Assembly: GCA_050741255.1 (NCBI GenBank) | Contig: JBOIEQ010000026.1 | Span: 1 to 36,707, forward strand | Direction of reading: 5' to 3' | Origin: CAZXNF01 sp050741255 | Lineage (GTDB): Bacteria; Pseudomonadota; Gammaproteobacteria; Burkholderiales; SG8-41 | Length of the DNA stretch: 36,707 nucleotides | Shown here: piece after piece, positions 1 to 8,003 of the stretch | Layout: each line of letters begins with the position of its first letter | How positions within the stretch are numbered: the first letter of the stretch is position 1 | Made by a program: the position numbers and the translations under genes | Notes under the pieces: model-generated | The model's input: only the letters and a program-made list of their open reading frames with translations | What the model was told of the DNA's origin: nothing | Databases searched by the model: none

Positions 1-36
1 CGCCGCGACGGTTGCCTGATACTTCCGGAGACTCCC
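1..36 (+). other. Window edge and leader of the first Bug gene
   Basis: The first 19 bases can be read as the end of an upstream reading frame closing with TGA at 17-19, but this is too short to identify. The ribosome binding site of the following gene, GGAG at 27-30, sits six bases before the ATG at 37. Nothing else is visible here. Confidence 0.3.
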
Positions 37-993
37 ATGACGCGCATCCTCACGACAGTCTTACTCCTCGCCCTGGCGGGCCTTGCTTCGGCGCAGGGCT
101 ACCCGCAAAGACCGGTCCGGCTCGTGGTGCCCTTCGCCGCCGGCAGCGCCACGGACACCTCGGCGCGGCTGCTGGCAGCGGGCCTGTCCGAGCGGATCAA
201 GGGCGCCGCGTTCGTGGTCGAGAACCGCGCGGGCGCCAACGGCGCGATCGCCGCGGAATACCTCGCGAAGGCAGCGCCCGACGGTTACACCCTGATGGTG
301 GCGACGACGAGCACGCATTCCCAGGCGCCCCTGATGATGAAGGGCATCGGCTACGATCCGATCCGCGATTTCACGCCCATCGCAGGTGTCGGCGGGGTGC
401 CTTTCGTGATCGTCGTGCATCCGTCGTTGCCGGTGAAAACCGTGCGCGAATTCGTTGCCTTCGCCAAGACGCGGCCCGGTCAGCTCACCTACGGCACGCC
501 CAGCGGCACCGCGACGATCTGCATGGAGACGCTGCGATTGAAGACCGGCATCGACATCACGCAGGTGGCCTACAAGAGCAGTCCGCAGGCGGTCACCGAA
601 CTGATCGCGGGGCAGATCACGACGATCTGTTCCGATTTCGCGACCGCGGCCACGCATATCGCCAGCGGCCGCGTGCGCGCGATCGCGATCACCACCGACC
701 GGCGATCGCCCGAACTTCCGAATGTTGCGACGGTCAAGGAGACCTTCTCCGATTTCCCGGAGATCCGGTCGTGGCAGGGCGTGGTCGGGCCGAAAGGGCT
801 GCCGAACGACATCGTCGAAATGCTCAGCCGTGAAGTGCTCGCGGTGACCGCACAGGCGGACTTCAAGAAACGGCTTGCGCCGACGGGCTTTGAAATACTC
901 CCGCTCAATGCGCAGCAGCTCGCGGCCTACATGGTGGCCGAGTTCGCGAAATGGGAACGCCTCGCCAAACAAGCCGGGATCGAGCCGCAATGA
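37..993 (+). CDS. Bug/TctC-family periplasmic solute receptor (1 of 8)
   Basis: 318-residue tripartite tricarboxylate transporter receptor protein, which in this family captures carboxylates or related small organics in the periplasm. Residues 1-19 form a Sec signal peptide ending ASA before Gln20. The mature protein opens with the family pattern YPxRPVRLVVPF, then the ligand-loop motif GSATDTSAR near residue 35, the VENRAGANG strand-turn and APDGYTL near residue 85. Length is normal for the family (300-330). The start is set by GGAG six bases upstream. The stop codon overlaps the next start (ATGA), so it is translationally coupled to the dipeptidase-like gene. No TctA or TctB gene is nearby, so its transport partner and ligand are unknown. 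Confidence 0.93.
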   Translation: MTRILTTVLLLALAGLASAQGYPQRPVRLVVPFAAGSATDTSARLLAAGLSERIKGAAFVVENRAGANGAIAAEYLAKAAPDGYTLMVATTSTHSQAPLMMKGIGYDPIRDFTPIAGVGGVPFVIVVHPSLPVKTVREFVAFAKTRPGQLTYGTPSGTATICMETLRLKTGIDITQVAYKSSPQAVTELIAGQITTICSDFATAATHIASGRVRAIAITTDRRSPELPNVATVKETFSDFPEIRSWQGVVGPKGLPNDIVEMLSREVLAVTAQADFKKRLAPTGFEILPLNAQQLAAYMVAEFAKWERLAKQAGIEPQ

Positions 994-1985
994 CCGCCGC
1001 CACGGCATCGTTCCACCGCAGCGCGCTGGTCGTCGACGGCCTCACGCCGCTCTACACGCTGGACGAACCGTACACGCAGAGCCTGGTCGAGGGTGGTGTC
1101 GATGCCTGCCTGCTCTCCGTCGCGTCGGACGCGAGCTGGGACGTCGTGCTTCAGCGCGTCGAGATGTGCCTGACCAAGATCGAGAAGAGCCCGCTGCTCG
1201 TGCACGCCAGGACGGCCGCGGACATCCGTGCCGCCAAGGCCTCGGGCAAGGTCGCGATGCTGTTCGTGACGCAGGCGTCCGACATGATCGAAAAGGATCT
1301 GAAGCGCGTGCGGATCATGTACGAGCTTGGTTTCCGCATTCTCGGGCTGTGCTACACCTTCGCCAACCTGATGGGCGACGGCTGCGGCGAGCGCCGCAAC
1401 GCGGGCCTGTCCTACCTCGGCAAGGACCTCGTCGCGGCGGTCAACGAACTGCCGATGATGCTGGACCTTTCCCACTCCGGACACCAGACTTCGCTGGAAG
1501 CCGCCGAGCTCGCGAAGTCGCCCTGCATCACGCACGCCAATGCCTACGCGGTGAACGCGAACGACCGCAACAAGAATGACGAAGTGCTGAAACTCGTCGC
1601 GCAGAAGCATGGTGCGATCGGCTTGAACGCACTGCCGCGCACCGTGAAAAACGATGACCCGGCGCTCGCGGACATGATGGTTCACCTGGACCACCTCATC
1701 AAGGTGATGGGCGCCGAGCACGTCGGCCTCGGTCTCGATTACGTCGAAGGCTTCAAGAAGGCGGGCGTGGTGCTGCCCCAGTCGGTGCGCAACCGCACGC
1801 TGCGGCCGGACATCTTCGGCAGCGTGGACGACTTCCTGCACCAGTCCTATCCAAAGGACCTGGAAGACATCCGCAAGCTGCCCAATCTGACCGGGGCGAT
1901 GGCGGCCCGCGGTTACGACGAGGCGAAGATGAAGTGGGTGCTCGGTGAGAGCTGGCTGCGGGCGATCGAGAAAAACATCGGCTGA
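990..1985 (+). CDS. Peptidase M19 (membrane dipeptidase) family protein, atypical active site
   Basis: 331 residues, no signal peptide, so probably cytoplasmic. The TIM-barrel layout of M19 renal-dipeptidase relatives is recognisable: DLSHSG with His162, ITHANAYAV with His182, and GLGLDYVEG with Asp250 match the second metal histidine pair and the late aspartate. The usual first metal motif HxD near the N-terminus is replaced by DGLTPLY (residues 16-22), and the bridging Glu of the GVEGG-type segment appears to be Gln95. It is therefore either a variant subgroup with altered metal chemistry or a non-peptidase. I chose the ATG at 990, which overlaps the upstream stop, over an upstream in-frame start inside the Bug gene. 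Its place between Bug genes suggests it processes an imported amide or peptide-like compound (inference). Confidence 0.82.
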   Translation: MTAATASFHRSALVVDGLTPLYTLDEPYTQSLVEGGVDACLLSVASDASWDVVLQRVEMCLTKIEKSPLLVHARTAADIRAAKASGKVAMLFVTQASDMIEKDLKRVRIMYELGFRILGLCYTFANLMGDGCGERRNAGLSYLGKDLVAAVNELPMMLDLSHSGHQTSLEAAELAKSPCITHANAYAVNANDRNKNDEVLKLVAQKHGAIGLNALPRTVKNDDPALADMMVHLDHLIKVMGAEHVGLGLDYVEGFKKAGVVLPQSVRNRTLRPDIFGSVDDFLHQSYPKDLEDIRKLPNLTGAMAARGYDEAKMKWVLGESWLRAIEKNIG

Positions 1986-2019
1986 CCGGAGGAACGTGCA
2001 GGTTTGCAGGGAGACTTCA

Positions 2020-2987
2020 ATGCACCATGCTGTCCGTTGCACCGCGGTGGTTTCGGTCGGCTGTTGTTCGTCGCCGGGGCGCAGGCGCAATCCTTTCCGG
2101 CGAAGTCCATCCGCATCATCGCCCCGTTCTCGCCCGGCGCCAGCACCGACATCGTCGGACGCCTGCTGGCGGTCAAGCTGACCGAAAGCTGGGGGCAAAC
2201 CGTCATCGTGGAGAACCGGCCCGGTGCGGGCGGCGTGACCGGCGCGGCGTACGTCGCCAGGGCGCCGGCCGACGGTTATACCCTGCTGATGGGGTCGGTC
2301 GGCAGCCTCGGCACGATCGGGTTGCGCAAGAATCCGCCATACGATCCGGTGAAGGATTTCGCGCCGATCACGCTCGGTGTGCGCGCGGCGAGCGTGCTGG
2401 CGGTGCATCCGTCGGTGCCCGCCACCAGCGTGAAACAGCTGATCGCGATCGCGCGGGCGCGCCCGGGCGAACTCAACTACCCGACCTCGGGCTTCGGTTC
2501 GCCCAGTCACCTGGCGATGGAGCTTTTCAACACCAGCGCGGGCGTCAAGACCGTGCATATCCCCTTCAAGGGTCCGGCGGAGGCCACCACCGAACTGCTC
2601 ACGGGACGCTCGCACCTGGTCATCCAGAGTGTCGTCTCGACGCTGCCGTACGTGCAATCCGGCCGCCTGCGGGCGCTGGCGACGACCGGCCGCACGCGCA
2701 TGATCGAGCTGCCGCACGTACCGACGATGATCGAGGCGGGCGTGCCGGGGTACGAGGTTTACGTGTGGTACGGCGTGCTGGCGCCCGCGGGTACGCCGCC
2801 GGACATCGTCGCGCGGCTCAACCAGGAACTGGTGCGCATTTTCAATCTTCCCGACGTCAAGGCGAAGCTGCTCGCGCAGGGCGGAGAACTTGCCACCGGG
2901 AGTCCTGCGGAGTTCACGGAATTCATCCGCGGTGATGTCGCCAAATGGACCCGGGTGATCCGCGACGCGAAGATCGAGCTGGAGTGA
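2020..2987 (+). CDS. Bug/TctC-family receptor (2 of 8), signal peptide interrupted by a frameshift
   Basis: The mature domain, from about 2091 to the stop, is a complete Bug receptor: SFPAKSIRIIAPFSPG, the loop GASTDIVGR, VENRPGAGG and APADGYTLL. The N-terminus does not read through. The only ATG with a ribosome binding site (GGGAG at 2009-2013) is at 2020. It encodes MHHAVRCTAVVSV, a credible signal-peptide start, but in a different frame from LLFVAGAQAQ, the end of a signal peptide joined to the mature domain. One missing base (or two extra) around 2050-2068 would join the halves. The main frame alone could start only at TTG (2004 or 2037) and would lack a good export signal. It is a real frameshift, hence a non-exported or dead receptor, or a sequencing error. 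Confidence 0.85.
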
Positions 2988-3057
2988 GAGAGGGGCGCTG
3001 GCACCGCTCTTGCTTCAAACGCGGGAATGTTTTGTTCATCTCGGGAAGAGGCCATTC

Positions 3058-4017
3058 ATGAAATCCCTGCTCGGCATTGCCTTGTGGTTCGCACTGGTCG
3101 CCGGCGCGCTCGCCCAGTCCCCCTATCCCGCGCGCGTGGTGCGCGTGGTGGTCGCGTATCCCGCAGGGGGCAGCATCGACACGGTCGCGCGGCTGGTGGG
3201 GCAGCGCTTCGTCGACACCTTCGGGCAGCAGTTCATCGTCGATAACCGCGCGGGCGCCGCCGGCAACATCGGCACGGATTATGTGGCCAAGGCGCCGCCC
3301 GACGGCTACACCTTGCTGATGGGCAGTGCGGCCGCCATCGCCTCGTCGCCCAATATGTACGCCAAGCTGCCGTACGATCCCCTGCGCGACCTGGCGCCCA
3401 TCATCCTGATCGCGAACCAGCCCAACGTCCTGCTCGTGCATCCGTCGGTACCCGTGAAAAACGTCCGGGAGTTCATCGCGCTGGTGAAGGCGAATCCGGG
3501 CAAGTTCAACTACGGCTCGTCGGGCATCGGCGCGTCGCAGCACATGACGTCCGAACTCTTCGCCATGATGACGGGAACCAGGATCGTTCATGTGCCCTAC
3601 AAGGGCGGGGCGCCCGCGACGCTCGATCTGCTCTCCGGCCAGATCGAGTTCATGTTCGACACGGCGCCGACCGCGGTGGCGCTGATCAAGACCGGCCGGG
3701 TGCGCGCGCTGGCCGTGACCTCCCAGCAGCGATCGAAGGTGTTGCCGGACCTGCCGACGATGGACGAGCAGGGCCTGAAAGGCTTCGAGTTGCGCGGCTG
3801 GATCGGTCTGCTCGCGCCGGCCGGCACGCCGCGCGAGATCGTCGAGCGCCTGAATGCCGAAGTGCAAAAGCAACTGAAAGGCGACCTCGGGCCGCGCTTG
3901 TTCGAACTGGGCCTGGACGTGGCGGGTGGCACGCCCGAACAGTTCGGCGCGTTCATCAAGGAAGACATCGCCAAGTACGGCAGAATCATGAAAGCCGCCG
4001 GGATTCCCCAGCAGTAG
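3058..4017 (+). CDS. Bug/TctC-family periplasmic solute receptor (3 of 8)
   Basis: 319 residues from the ATG at 3058, preceded by GGGAAGAGG. An upstream in-frame start at 3010 would add 16 non-signal residues and is less likely. The signal peptide MKSLLGIALWFALVAGALA is cleaved before Gln20. Family motifs follow in order: YPARVVRVVVAYPAGGSIDT, VDNRAGAAGNIG, PPDGYTLLMG, the VPYKGGAPA loop near residue 180 and LAPAGTPREIV near residue 255. It is the third receptor in the same operon, 70 bases after the second. The three differ clearly in sequence, so they are not a recent tandem duplication. The ligand cannot be read from sequence. Confidence 0.93.
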   Translation: MKSLLGIALWFALVAGALAQSPYPARVVRVVVAYPAGGSIDTVARLVGQRFVDTFGQQFIVDNRAGAAGNIGTDYVAKAPPDGYTLLMGSAAAIASSPNMYAKLPYDPLRDLAPIILIANQPNVLLVHPSVPVKNVREFIALVKANPGKFNYGSSGIGASQHMTSELFAMMTGTRIVHVPYKGGAPATLDLLSGQIEFMFDTAPTAVALIKTGRVRALAVTSQQRSKVLPDLPTMDEQGLKGFELRGWIGLLAPAGTPREIVERLNAEVQKQLKGDLGPRLFELGLDVAGGTPEQFGAFIKEDIAKYGRIMKAAGIPQQ

Positions 4018-4056
4018 TCCGTTTCATCCATCCAGCAAGTTCGACAAGGAGCAGGA

Positions 4057-4761
4057 ATGACATTCGCCATTGCCGGTCGCTGCGCGCGCACCGGTCGCTT
4101 GGGCGTTGCGATATCCACCAATCCGATCGGCGTGGGGGCGCGCTGCCCCTTCATTGCGCCCCATGCCGGCATCGTGGTGACGATGGCGCGCACGGATCCG
4201 CGGCTGGGGCCGTTCGGCCTCAATCTGCTGCGCCAGGGCCATGCTGCGCCTGCCGTGCTCGCGCAGATCGCGGCGAGCGATCCCGGAATCGAACACCGTC
4301 AGGTGTGCGTGATCGACCGCGACGGCCACAGCGCCGCGCGCACCGGCGCCCACAACAAGGTGTGGTCCGGCGCCGTCACGCAGAAGAACCTGGTCTCCAT
4401 GGGGAACTACCTGACCAGCCCGAAGACGGCCGATGCCATGGCCGAGTCGTGGGCAAAAACCGACAGCCTTGACCTCGACGAGCGCCTGCTGCTGGCGCTC
4501 GAGGCTGGGCGCGACGCTGGCGGTCAGGTCGGCGGCCAGCATTCCGCCGGCTTGCTCGTCTACGACTGGGATGTCCATGCCTACGTCGACCTGCGCGTCG
4601 ATTACCACGACGAGCCGATCGGCGAATTGCGGCGCATCTACGACGTGCACCGGCCGCTCATCCCGTATTACTACGGTCGCCCCGGCAATCCGGACGAATT
4701 CGGCCGTGAGGAGGAGTACCTGGCGCGGCAGGGCAAGCCTTACGCGTTAAAAGGCAAGTAG
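4057..4761 (+). CDS. DUF1028 family protein (Ntn-hydrolase-like fold)
   Basis: 234 residues, no signal peptide. It shows the DUF1028 hallmark sequence: an N-terminal MTFAIAGRCARTGRLGVAIS strand pair, a GVGARCPFIAPHAGIV segment, TGAHNKVWSGAVT in the middle, and the QVGGQHSAGLLVYD block near residue 160. Family members have an Ntn-hydrolase-like fold, and some are linked by context to peptide or amide breakdown; no reaction is firmly established. A strong ribosome binding site (AAGGAGCAGGA) precedes ATG 4057. It is followed three bases later by the cupin gene, so the two are co-translated. Co-occurrence with Bug receptors suggests it acts on an imported substrate (inference). Confidence 0.88.
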   Translation: MTFAIAGRCARTGRLGVAISTNPIGVGARCPFIAPHAGIVVTMARTDPRLGPFGLNLLRQGHAAPAVLAQIAASDPGIEHRQVCVIDRDGHSAARTGAHNKVWSGAVTQKNLVSMGNYLTSPKTADAMAESWAKTDSLDLDERLLLALEAGRDAGGQVGGQHSAGLLVYDWDVHAYVDLRVDYHDEPIGELRRIYDVHRPLIPYYYGRPGNPDEFGREEEYLARQGKPYALKGK

Positions 4762-4764
4762 ACC

Positions 4765-5358
4765 ATGAACCCGGTCGCGCACGAGCGGACGCAGGCGGTC
4801 GATGTCATGCGGGGTCGTGCACGCGCCATCATCGCGAAGACCGGCGTGACGGCGGCTTCCCTTGACCGCCTCAAGGACGAGCTGCGCGTGCTCGCGGCGC
4901 AGCGTCACCTGTTTCCGGACGCGCATTTCCCGGGCCCGGGCGCGGACAAGCAGGCAACGCTCTATCGCGTGGCGGAAGATGCGGACGGCGGATACGCGCT
5001 GTACGTCTACCGGCCAAAGCCCGGCAAGGAAACGCCCGCGCACAACCACACCACCTGGGCGGTGATCGCGGGCATCGAGGGCGAGGAGCCGACGCGGCAG
5101 TTCGTGCGGGTGGGCGAGGGCGCGTCAGCGGCGCTGCGACTGACGCGCGAGTTCGCGGTCGGGCCGGGCGACGTGGCGGGCTACCTGCCGGACGACTTCC
5201 ACAGCATCCATATCAAAGGCGACAAGCCGATCTTCCACCTGCACCTCTACGGGCGAAGGCTGGAAGACCTGACGGGACGGGAAGCGTGGGATCCGGTCGC
5301 CGGCAAGTTCGTGAACGCGTACCAGCGATCGGAGATTCTGCAGCCGCTCGGGGGCTGA
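4765..5358 (+). CDS. Cysteine/3-mercaptopropionate dioxygenase-like cupin
   Basis: 197 residues, cytoplasmic. It resembles thiol dioxygenases of the cysteine dioxygenase group, non-heme iron cupins that oxidise a thiol to a sulfinate. The first cupin motif is PAHNHTTWAVIAGIEGEE with candidate iron ligands His93 and His95. The second has DFHSIHI with His146 (or His149), followed by IFHLHLYGRRLED, which includes a tyrosine (Tyr162) where family members carry a catalytic tyrosine. It is the last gene of the operon, three bases after the DUF1028 gene and ten bases before the convergent minus-strand gene. The substrate could be cysteine, 3-mercaptopropionate or another thiol; the assignment within the family is tentative. 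Confidence 0.75.
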   Translation: MNPVAHERTQAVDVMRGRARAIIAKTGVTAASLDRLKDELRVLAAQRHLFPDAHFPGPGADKQATLYRVAEDADGGYALYVYRPKPGKETPAHNHTTWAVIAGIEGEEPTRQFVRVGEGASAALRLTREFAVGPGDVAGYLPDDFHSIHIKGDKPIFHLHLYGRRLEDLTGREAWDPVAGKFVNAYQRSEILQPLGG

Positions 5359-5368
5359 ACGCAGGCGC

Positions 5369-5881
5369 CTACGCGTTCTTTTGCATGCTGGTGTTCGGTG
5401 TCTTGCATAGCAAAGAAACGATGACGAGCAGCAGGCCGGCGAGCGCCATGGCGACGTAGGGGTATTTGCGGCTGGAGAACCGGCCGGTGTCGCGCGCGTT
5501 GATGACGAAATAATTTTTGCTGCCGTCGTTCGCCATTACGACGATCACCTTGTCTCCGGGCTGGATTTCCCCGACCGCATCCTGTTCGGCCATCACGGTC
5601 GCGGCGACCGGCTTGTTGGGCTCGAAGAACAGATTGACTTCCAGGCGATAGCAGGAGATGTGCCGCTCCATCTGGAAACGCCTGCTTTTGTACGAATCGA
5701 CGCAATCGACGGGGACGGCGGAGATGACGTCGCCCCGCACGCTGGCGCCGCCCTGGGCGCGATCCTGCTGGTAATCGTAGCCGGTCGCTTTGGAGGCCCC
5801 GATCAGCACCATGAGGATGCCGGCTCCCAGGTAGGCCGTCGAGTATTTCGCGGCAAGGCCCGTGATGCGCGGAATTCTCAT
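5369..5881 (-). CDS. Small two-helix membrane protein, DUF3592-like
   Basis: 170 residues from ATG (complement of 5879-5881). A hydrophobic helix at about residues 15-32 (YLGAGILMVLIGA) and another at about 142-160 (VAMALAGLLLVIVSLL) flank a soluble, probably extracytoplasmic, beta-rich domain containing several cysteines. The domain has the alternating pattern and the GDKVIVV-type turn of DUF3592 proteins. Function is unknown in that family. It is the last gene of the minus-strand group, 62 bases after the Bug gene, and may be only loosely linked to it. A longer upstream extension of the frame has shadow-like composition and was left out. Confidence 0.65.
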   Translation of the reverse strand: MRIPRITGLAAKYSTAYLGAGILMVLIGASKATGYDYQQDRAQGGASVRGDVISAVPVDCVDSYKSRRFQMERHISCYRLEVNLFFEPNKPVAATVMAEQDAVGEIQPGDKVIVVMANDGSKNYFVINARDTGRFSSRKYPYVAMALAGLLLVIVSLLCKTPNTSMQKNA

Positions 5882-5943
5882 GATGGTGGCACTCGAAGCT
5901 GCGGGGGAATGACACCGGGAAAGCCGATGCCGCCCTGAGGGGG

Positions 5944-6918
5944 CTACTCCACCTTGGTCCCGGAGTCCTTGACGGCCCTGGTGTAGCGCGTGATTTCGCT
6001 GCGGATGTACTTGGCGAAATCCTCCGGCGTACTGCTGATCGGCGTGCCGCCGTTGACGCGCATCTTCTCGTTGAAGTCGGTGGACGCGGCGATCTTCACC
6101 AGTTCGGCATTCAGTCGCTGCACGATGGCGGGCGGTGTGCCCGCGGGTGCAAGGATGCCCGACCACGACACGGCCTGCAGGTCGGGCCCGCCGGACTCCT
6201 TCATGGTTGGAATCTCGGGCACCAGCGGCGAGCGCTTCCCGGCGGTGACGGCGATGGCGCGGAGCTTGCCGGCCTTGACGTGCGGGAAGCAGGTGATGAA
6301 GTCGCTGAACATCAGGTCGATCTGCCCGGCGAGCAGGTCGATCATCGCCGGGGCGGCGCCCTTGTACGGAATGTGTTCGAGCCTGATGCCCGCATCGGTC
6401 TTGAACATCTCCGAGACGAGATGCGAGGGGCTGCCGGCGCCCGCCGAGGCGTAGTTGATCTGGCCGGGGCGGGCCTTGGCCAGGAGCACCAGGTCACGCA
6501 CGTTCTTCACGGGCAGCGACGGGTGGATGACGACGATCAGTGCGCCGGTGTTGATCAGCGAGATCGGGGCGAAGTCCCGGCTGGCGTCGTAGGACAGATC
6601 GGGGCGCAGCGCCGGGTTGATGCCCAGCGTCGCCGTGTTGCCCTGGTAGATGGTGTATCCGTCGGGAACGGCCTTGGCGGCCGTCTCGGTGCCGATGATG
6701 CCGGCAGCGCCCGCGCGGTTATCGACGATGACGTTCTGCCCCAGCGCTTCTGACAGCTTGGCCGCGGTGGTGCGGCCAATGACATCAGCGCCACCGCCCG
6801 CCGGCCACGGCACGATCAGCCGGACCGGTTTGGACGGGTAAGGCGCCTGGGCCAGCGCGCCGGGAACGACCCCGGCGGCTGCGAGCGCCGCCGCCGTGAG
6901 AGCCGCGCGTCGGCGCAT
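5944..6918 (-). CDS. Bug/TctC-family periplasmic solute receptor (4 of 8)
   Basis: 324 residues with signal peptide MRRRAALTAAALAAAGVVPGALA, cleaved before Gln24. The mature protein has YPSKPVRLIVPWPAGGGADV, VDNRAGAAGIIG, VPDGYTIYQG, HIPYKGAAPAMIDLLAGQ and LAPAGTPPAIVQRLN, all in register with the family. It begins five bases after the stop of the ABC-type amino-acid binding protein, so both are on one transcript. This pairs two periplasmic receptors from unrelated transporter classes with no permease gene. The start is fixed by the short gap and an AGCAGG ribosome binding site. Confidence 0.93.
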   Translation of the reverse strand: MRRRAALTAAALAAAGVVPGALAQAPYPSKPVRLIVPWPAGGGADVIGRTTAAKLSEALGQNVIVDNRAGAAGIIGTETAAKAVPDGYTIYQGNTATLGINPALRPDLSYDASRDFAPISLINTGALIVVIHPSLPVKNVRDLVLLAKARPGQINYASAGAGSPSHLVSEMFKTDAGIRLEHIPYKGAAPAMIDLLAGQIDLMFSDFITCFPHVKAGKLRAIAVTAGKRSPLVPEIPTMKESGGPDLQAVSWSGILAPAGTPPAIVQRLNAELVKIAASTDFNEKMRVNGGTPISSTPEDFAKYIRSEITRYTRAVKDSGTKVE

Positions 6919-6923
6919 CCTGC

Positions 6924-7802
6924 TTACTCGGGAATCGAACCGAGGATGTAGATCGCCTGGACGATCGGGCTGGGCGGGCCGAAGGGGCCGAACCAGCGGC
7001 CGAAGATCTCGCCGATCTCGCCGGTGCCGTAGATCTGCGACAGCCCCGTGTTGACCGCGAGCCGGAACGCGGCGTCGCCGCGGGGCAGCGCGATGCCGTA
7101 CGGTTCGAAGGACAGCTCGTCGGGCAGCAGGGCCAGCGATTTCTGGTCCTTGGCCTTGCCGGCGGCGCCGACCAGCAGCAGCTTGTCGCTCGCGAAGGCG
7201 TCGACCTTGCCGGCCTCGAGCGCGGCAAAGGCTTCATCGCTGCTCTTGAAGGGAACCACTGTCGCGCTCAACTGGCGGCCCTTCAGTTGCACGTTGACCG
7301 CACGCTCATTGGTGGTGCCGCCGATCACGGCGATGCGCTTGCCGGACAGGTCGGACAGCGAGCGCGCGCCCGCGGCGGCCTTGACCAGCAGGCCGGTGGT
7401 CTCGACGAAAGTGAAGCTGGAGAAGTCGACCTGCTTCATGCGGCCGAGCGTCACCGTGCTGGAGCCGCACTCCATGTCGGCCTGGCCCTTGGCGACGGCG
7501 TCGAAGCGGTTCTGGACCGTGACCGGCACCCAGTTGACCTTGAGGCCCTGCACGCCGATCTGGCGCTCGATCGAGTTGACCACGCGTTTGCACAGGTCGA
7601 TGGTGAAGCCGACCGGTTCCTTCTTGTCGTTGGTGAACGAGAAGGGCGTGGCATCCGCGCGGTAGGCGATGTTGATCGCTTTGGTGTCGGCGATCTTCTT
7701 CAGACGGCCATCGAGGGCCTGGGCCTGGGCCTGGACGGCGCCGGCGATGAACGAAGTGGCGGCAAGCGTGCCGATGAGCACGCGGACGAAGCTGCGAAAC
7801 AT
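6924..7802 (-). CDS. ABC-type amino-acid substrate-binding protein (family 3, GltI-like)
   Basis: 292 residues from the ATG at 7802, with GGGAG just upstream; an in-frame start at 7838 would spoil the signal peptide. Residues 1 to about 27 are a Sec signal ending AQA. The mature protein shows the family-3 solute-binding layout: an INIAYRADATPFSF first strand, the VGFTIDLCKRV helix, a VQNRFDAVAKGQADMECGSST hinge, LSGKRIAVIGGTTNE and DEAFAALEAGKVDAFASD. This matches glutamate/aspartate-type binding proteins (known for the family; specificity is inferred). No permease or ATPase gene accompanies it here, so it is an orphan. It heads the minus-strand operon and has a recognisable promoter upstream. 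Confidence 0.88.
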   Translation of the reverse strand: MFRSFVRVLIGTLAATSFIAGAVQAQAQALDGRLKKIADTKAINIAYRADATPFSFTNDKKEPVGFTIDLCKRVVNSIERQIGVQGLKVNWVPVTVQNRFDAVAKGQADMECGSSTVTLGRMKQVDFSSFTFVETTGLLVKAAAGARSLSDLSGKRIAVIGGTTNERAVNVQLKGRQLSATVVPFKSSDEAFAALEAGKVDAFASDKLLLVGAAGKAKDQKSLALLPDELSFEPYGIALPRGDAAFRLAVNTGLSQIYGTGEIGEIFGRWFGPFGPPSPIVQAIYILGSIPE

Positions 7803-7836
7803 GGAGACTCCCGGGAGGTCGCGATGAAGGGCGGCC

Positions 7837-7865
7837 AAGATACCGGCTTTTCATGACAGTGGCAA
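7837..7865 (-). promoter_or_regulatory. Sigma-70-like promoter for the amino-acid binding protein operon
   Basis: On the minus strand, TTGCCA (complement of 7860-7865) and TATCTT (complement of 7837-7842) are separated by exactly 17 bases. They match the -35 and -10 consensus at 5 and 4 of 6 positions. The -10 lies 34 bases before the ATG at 7802, leaving room for a short leader. The call is based on sequence only. Confidence 0.5.
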
Positions 7866-8003
7866 ACCTCCGCCCCGCGTGAGCGGGCCGCAGGCGCCGC
7901 GGGATGCCCGGCACCGCGCCGGCGGCGTAAAATCAGCCTTCCCGCGCCGGCCATTGATGGCGCGTGTTTATTCGCATTTCCTCTTCTTCCGGAGCACATC
8001 GCC
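7866..8003. other. Divergent intergenic region
   Basis: This is the gap between the minus-strand binding-protein promoter and the plus-strand GGT-like gene. It contains a CCGGAG ribosome binding site for the gene at 8004. A hairpin with arms CGCGCC/GGCGCG at 7943-7948 and 7959-7964 is followed by TGTTTATT. I see no good -35/-10 pair for the plus strand and no small gene. Confidence 0.35.

Noticed and set aside
927..2717. A 596-codon minus-strand open frame
   Set aside because: It lies opposite the M19-like and Bug genes, is His/Arg-rich with no motif, and the plus-strand genes have clear family matches.
7943..7964. Hairpin CGCGCC/GGCGCG followed by TGTTTATT as a terminator
   Set aside because: It lies upstream of both divergent genes, where no transcript ends, and the T tract is interrupted.
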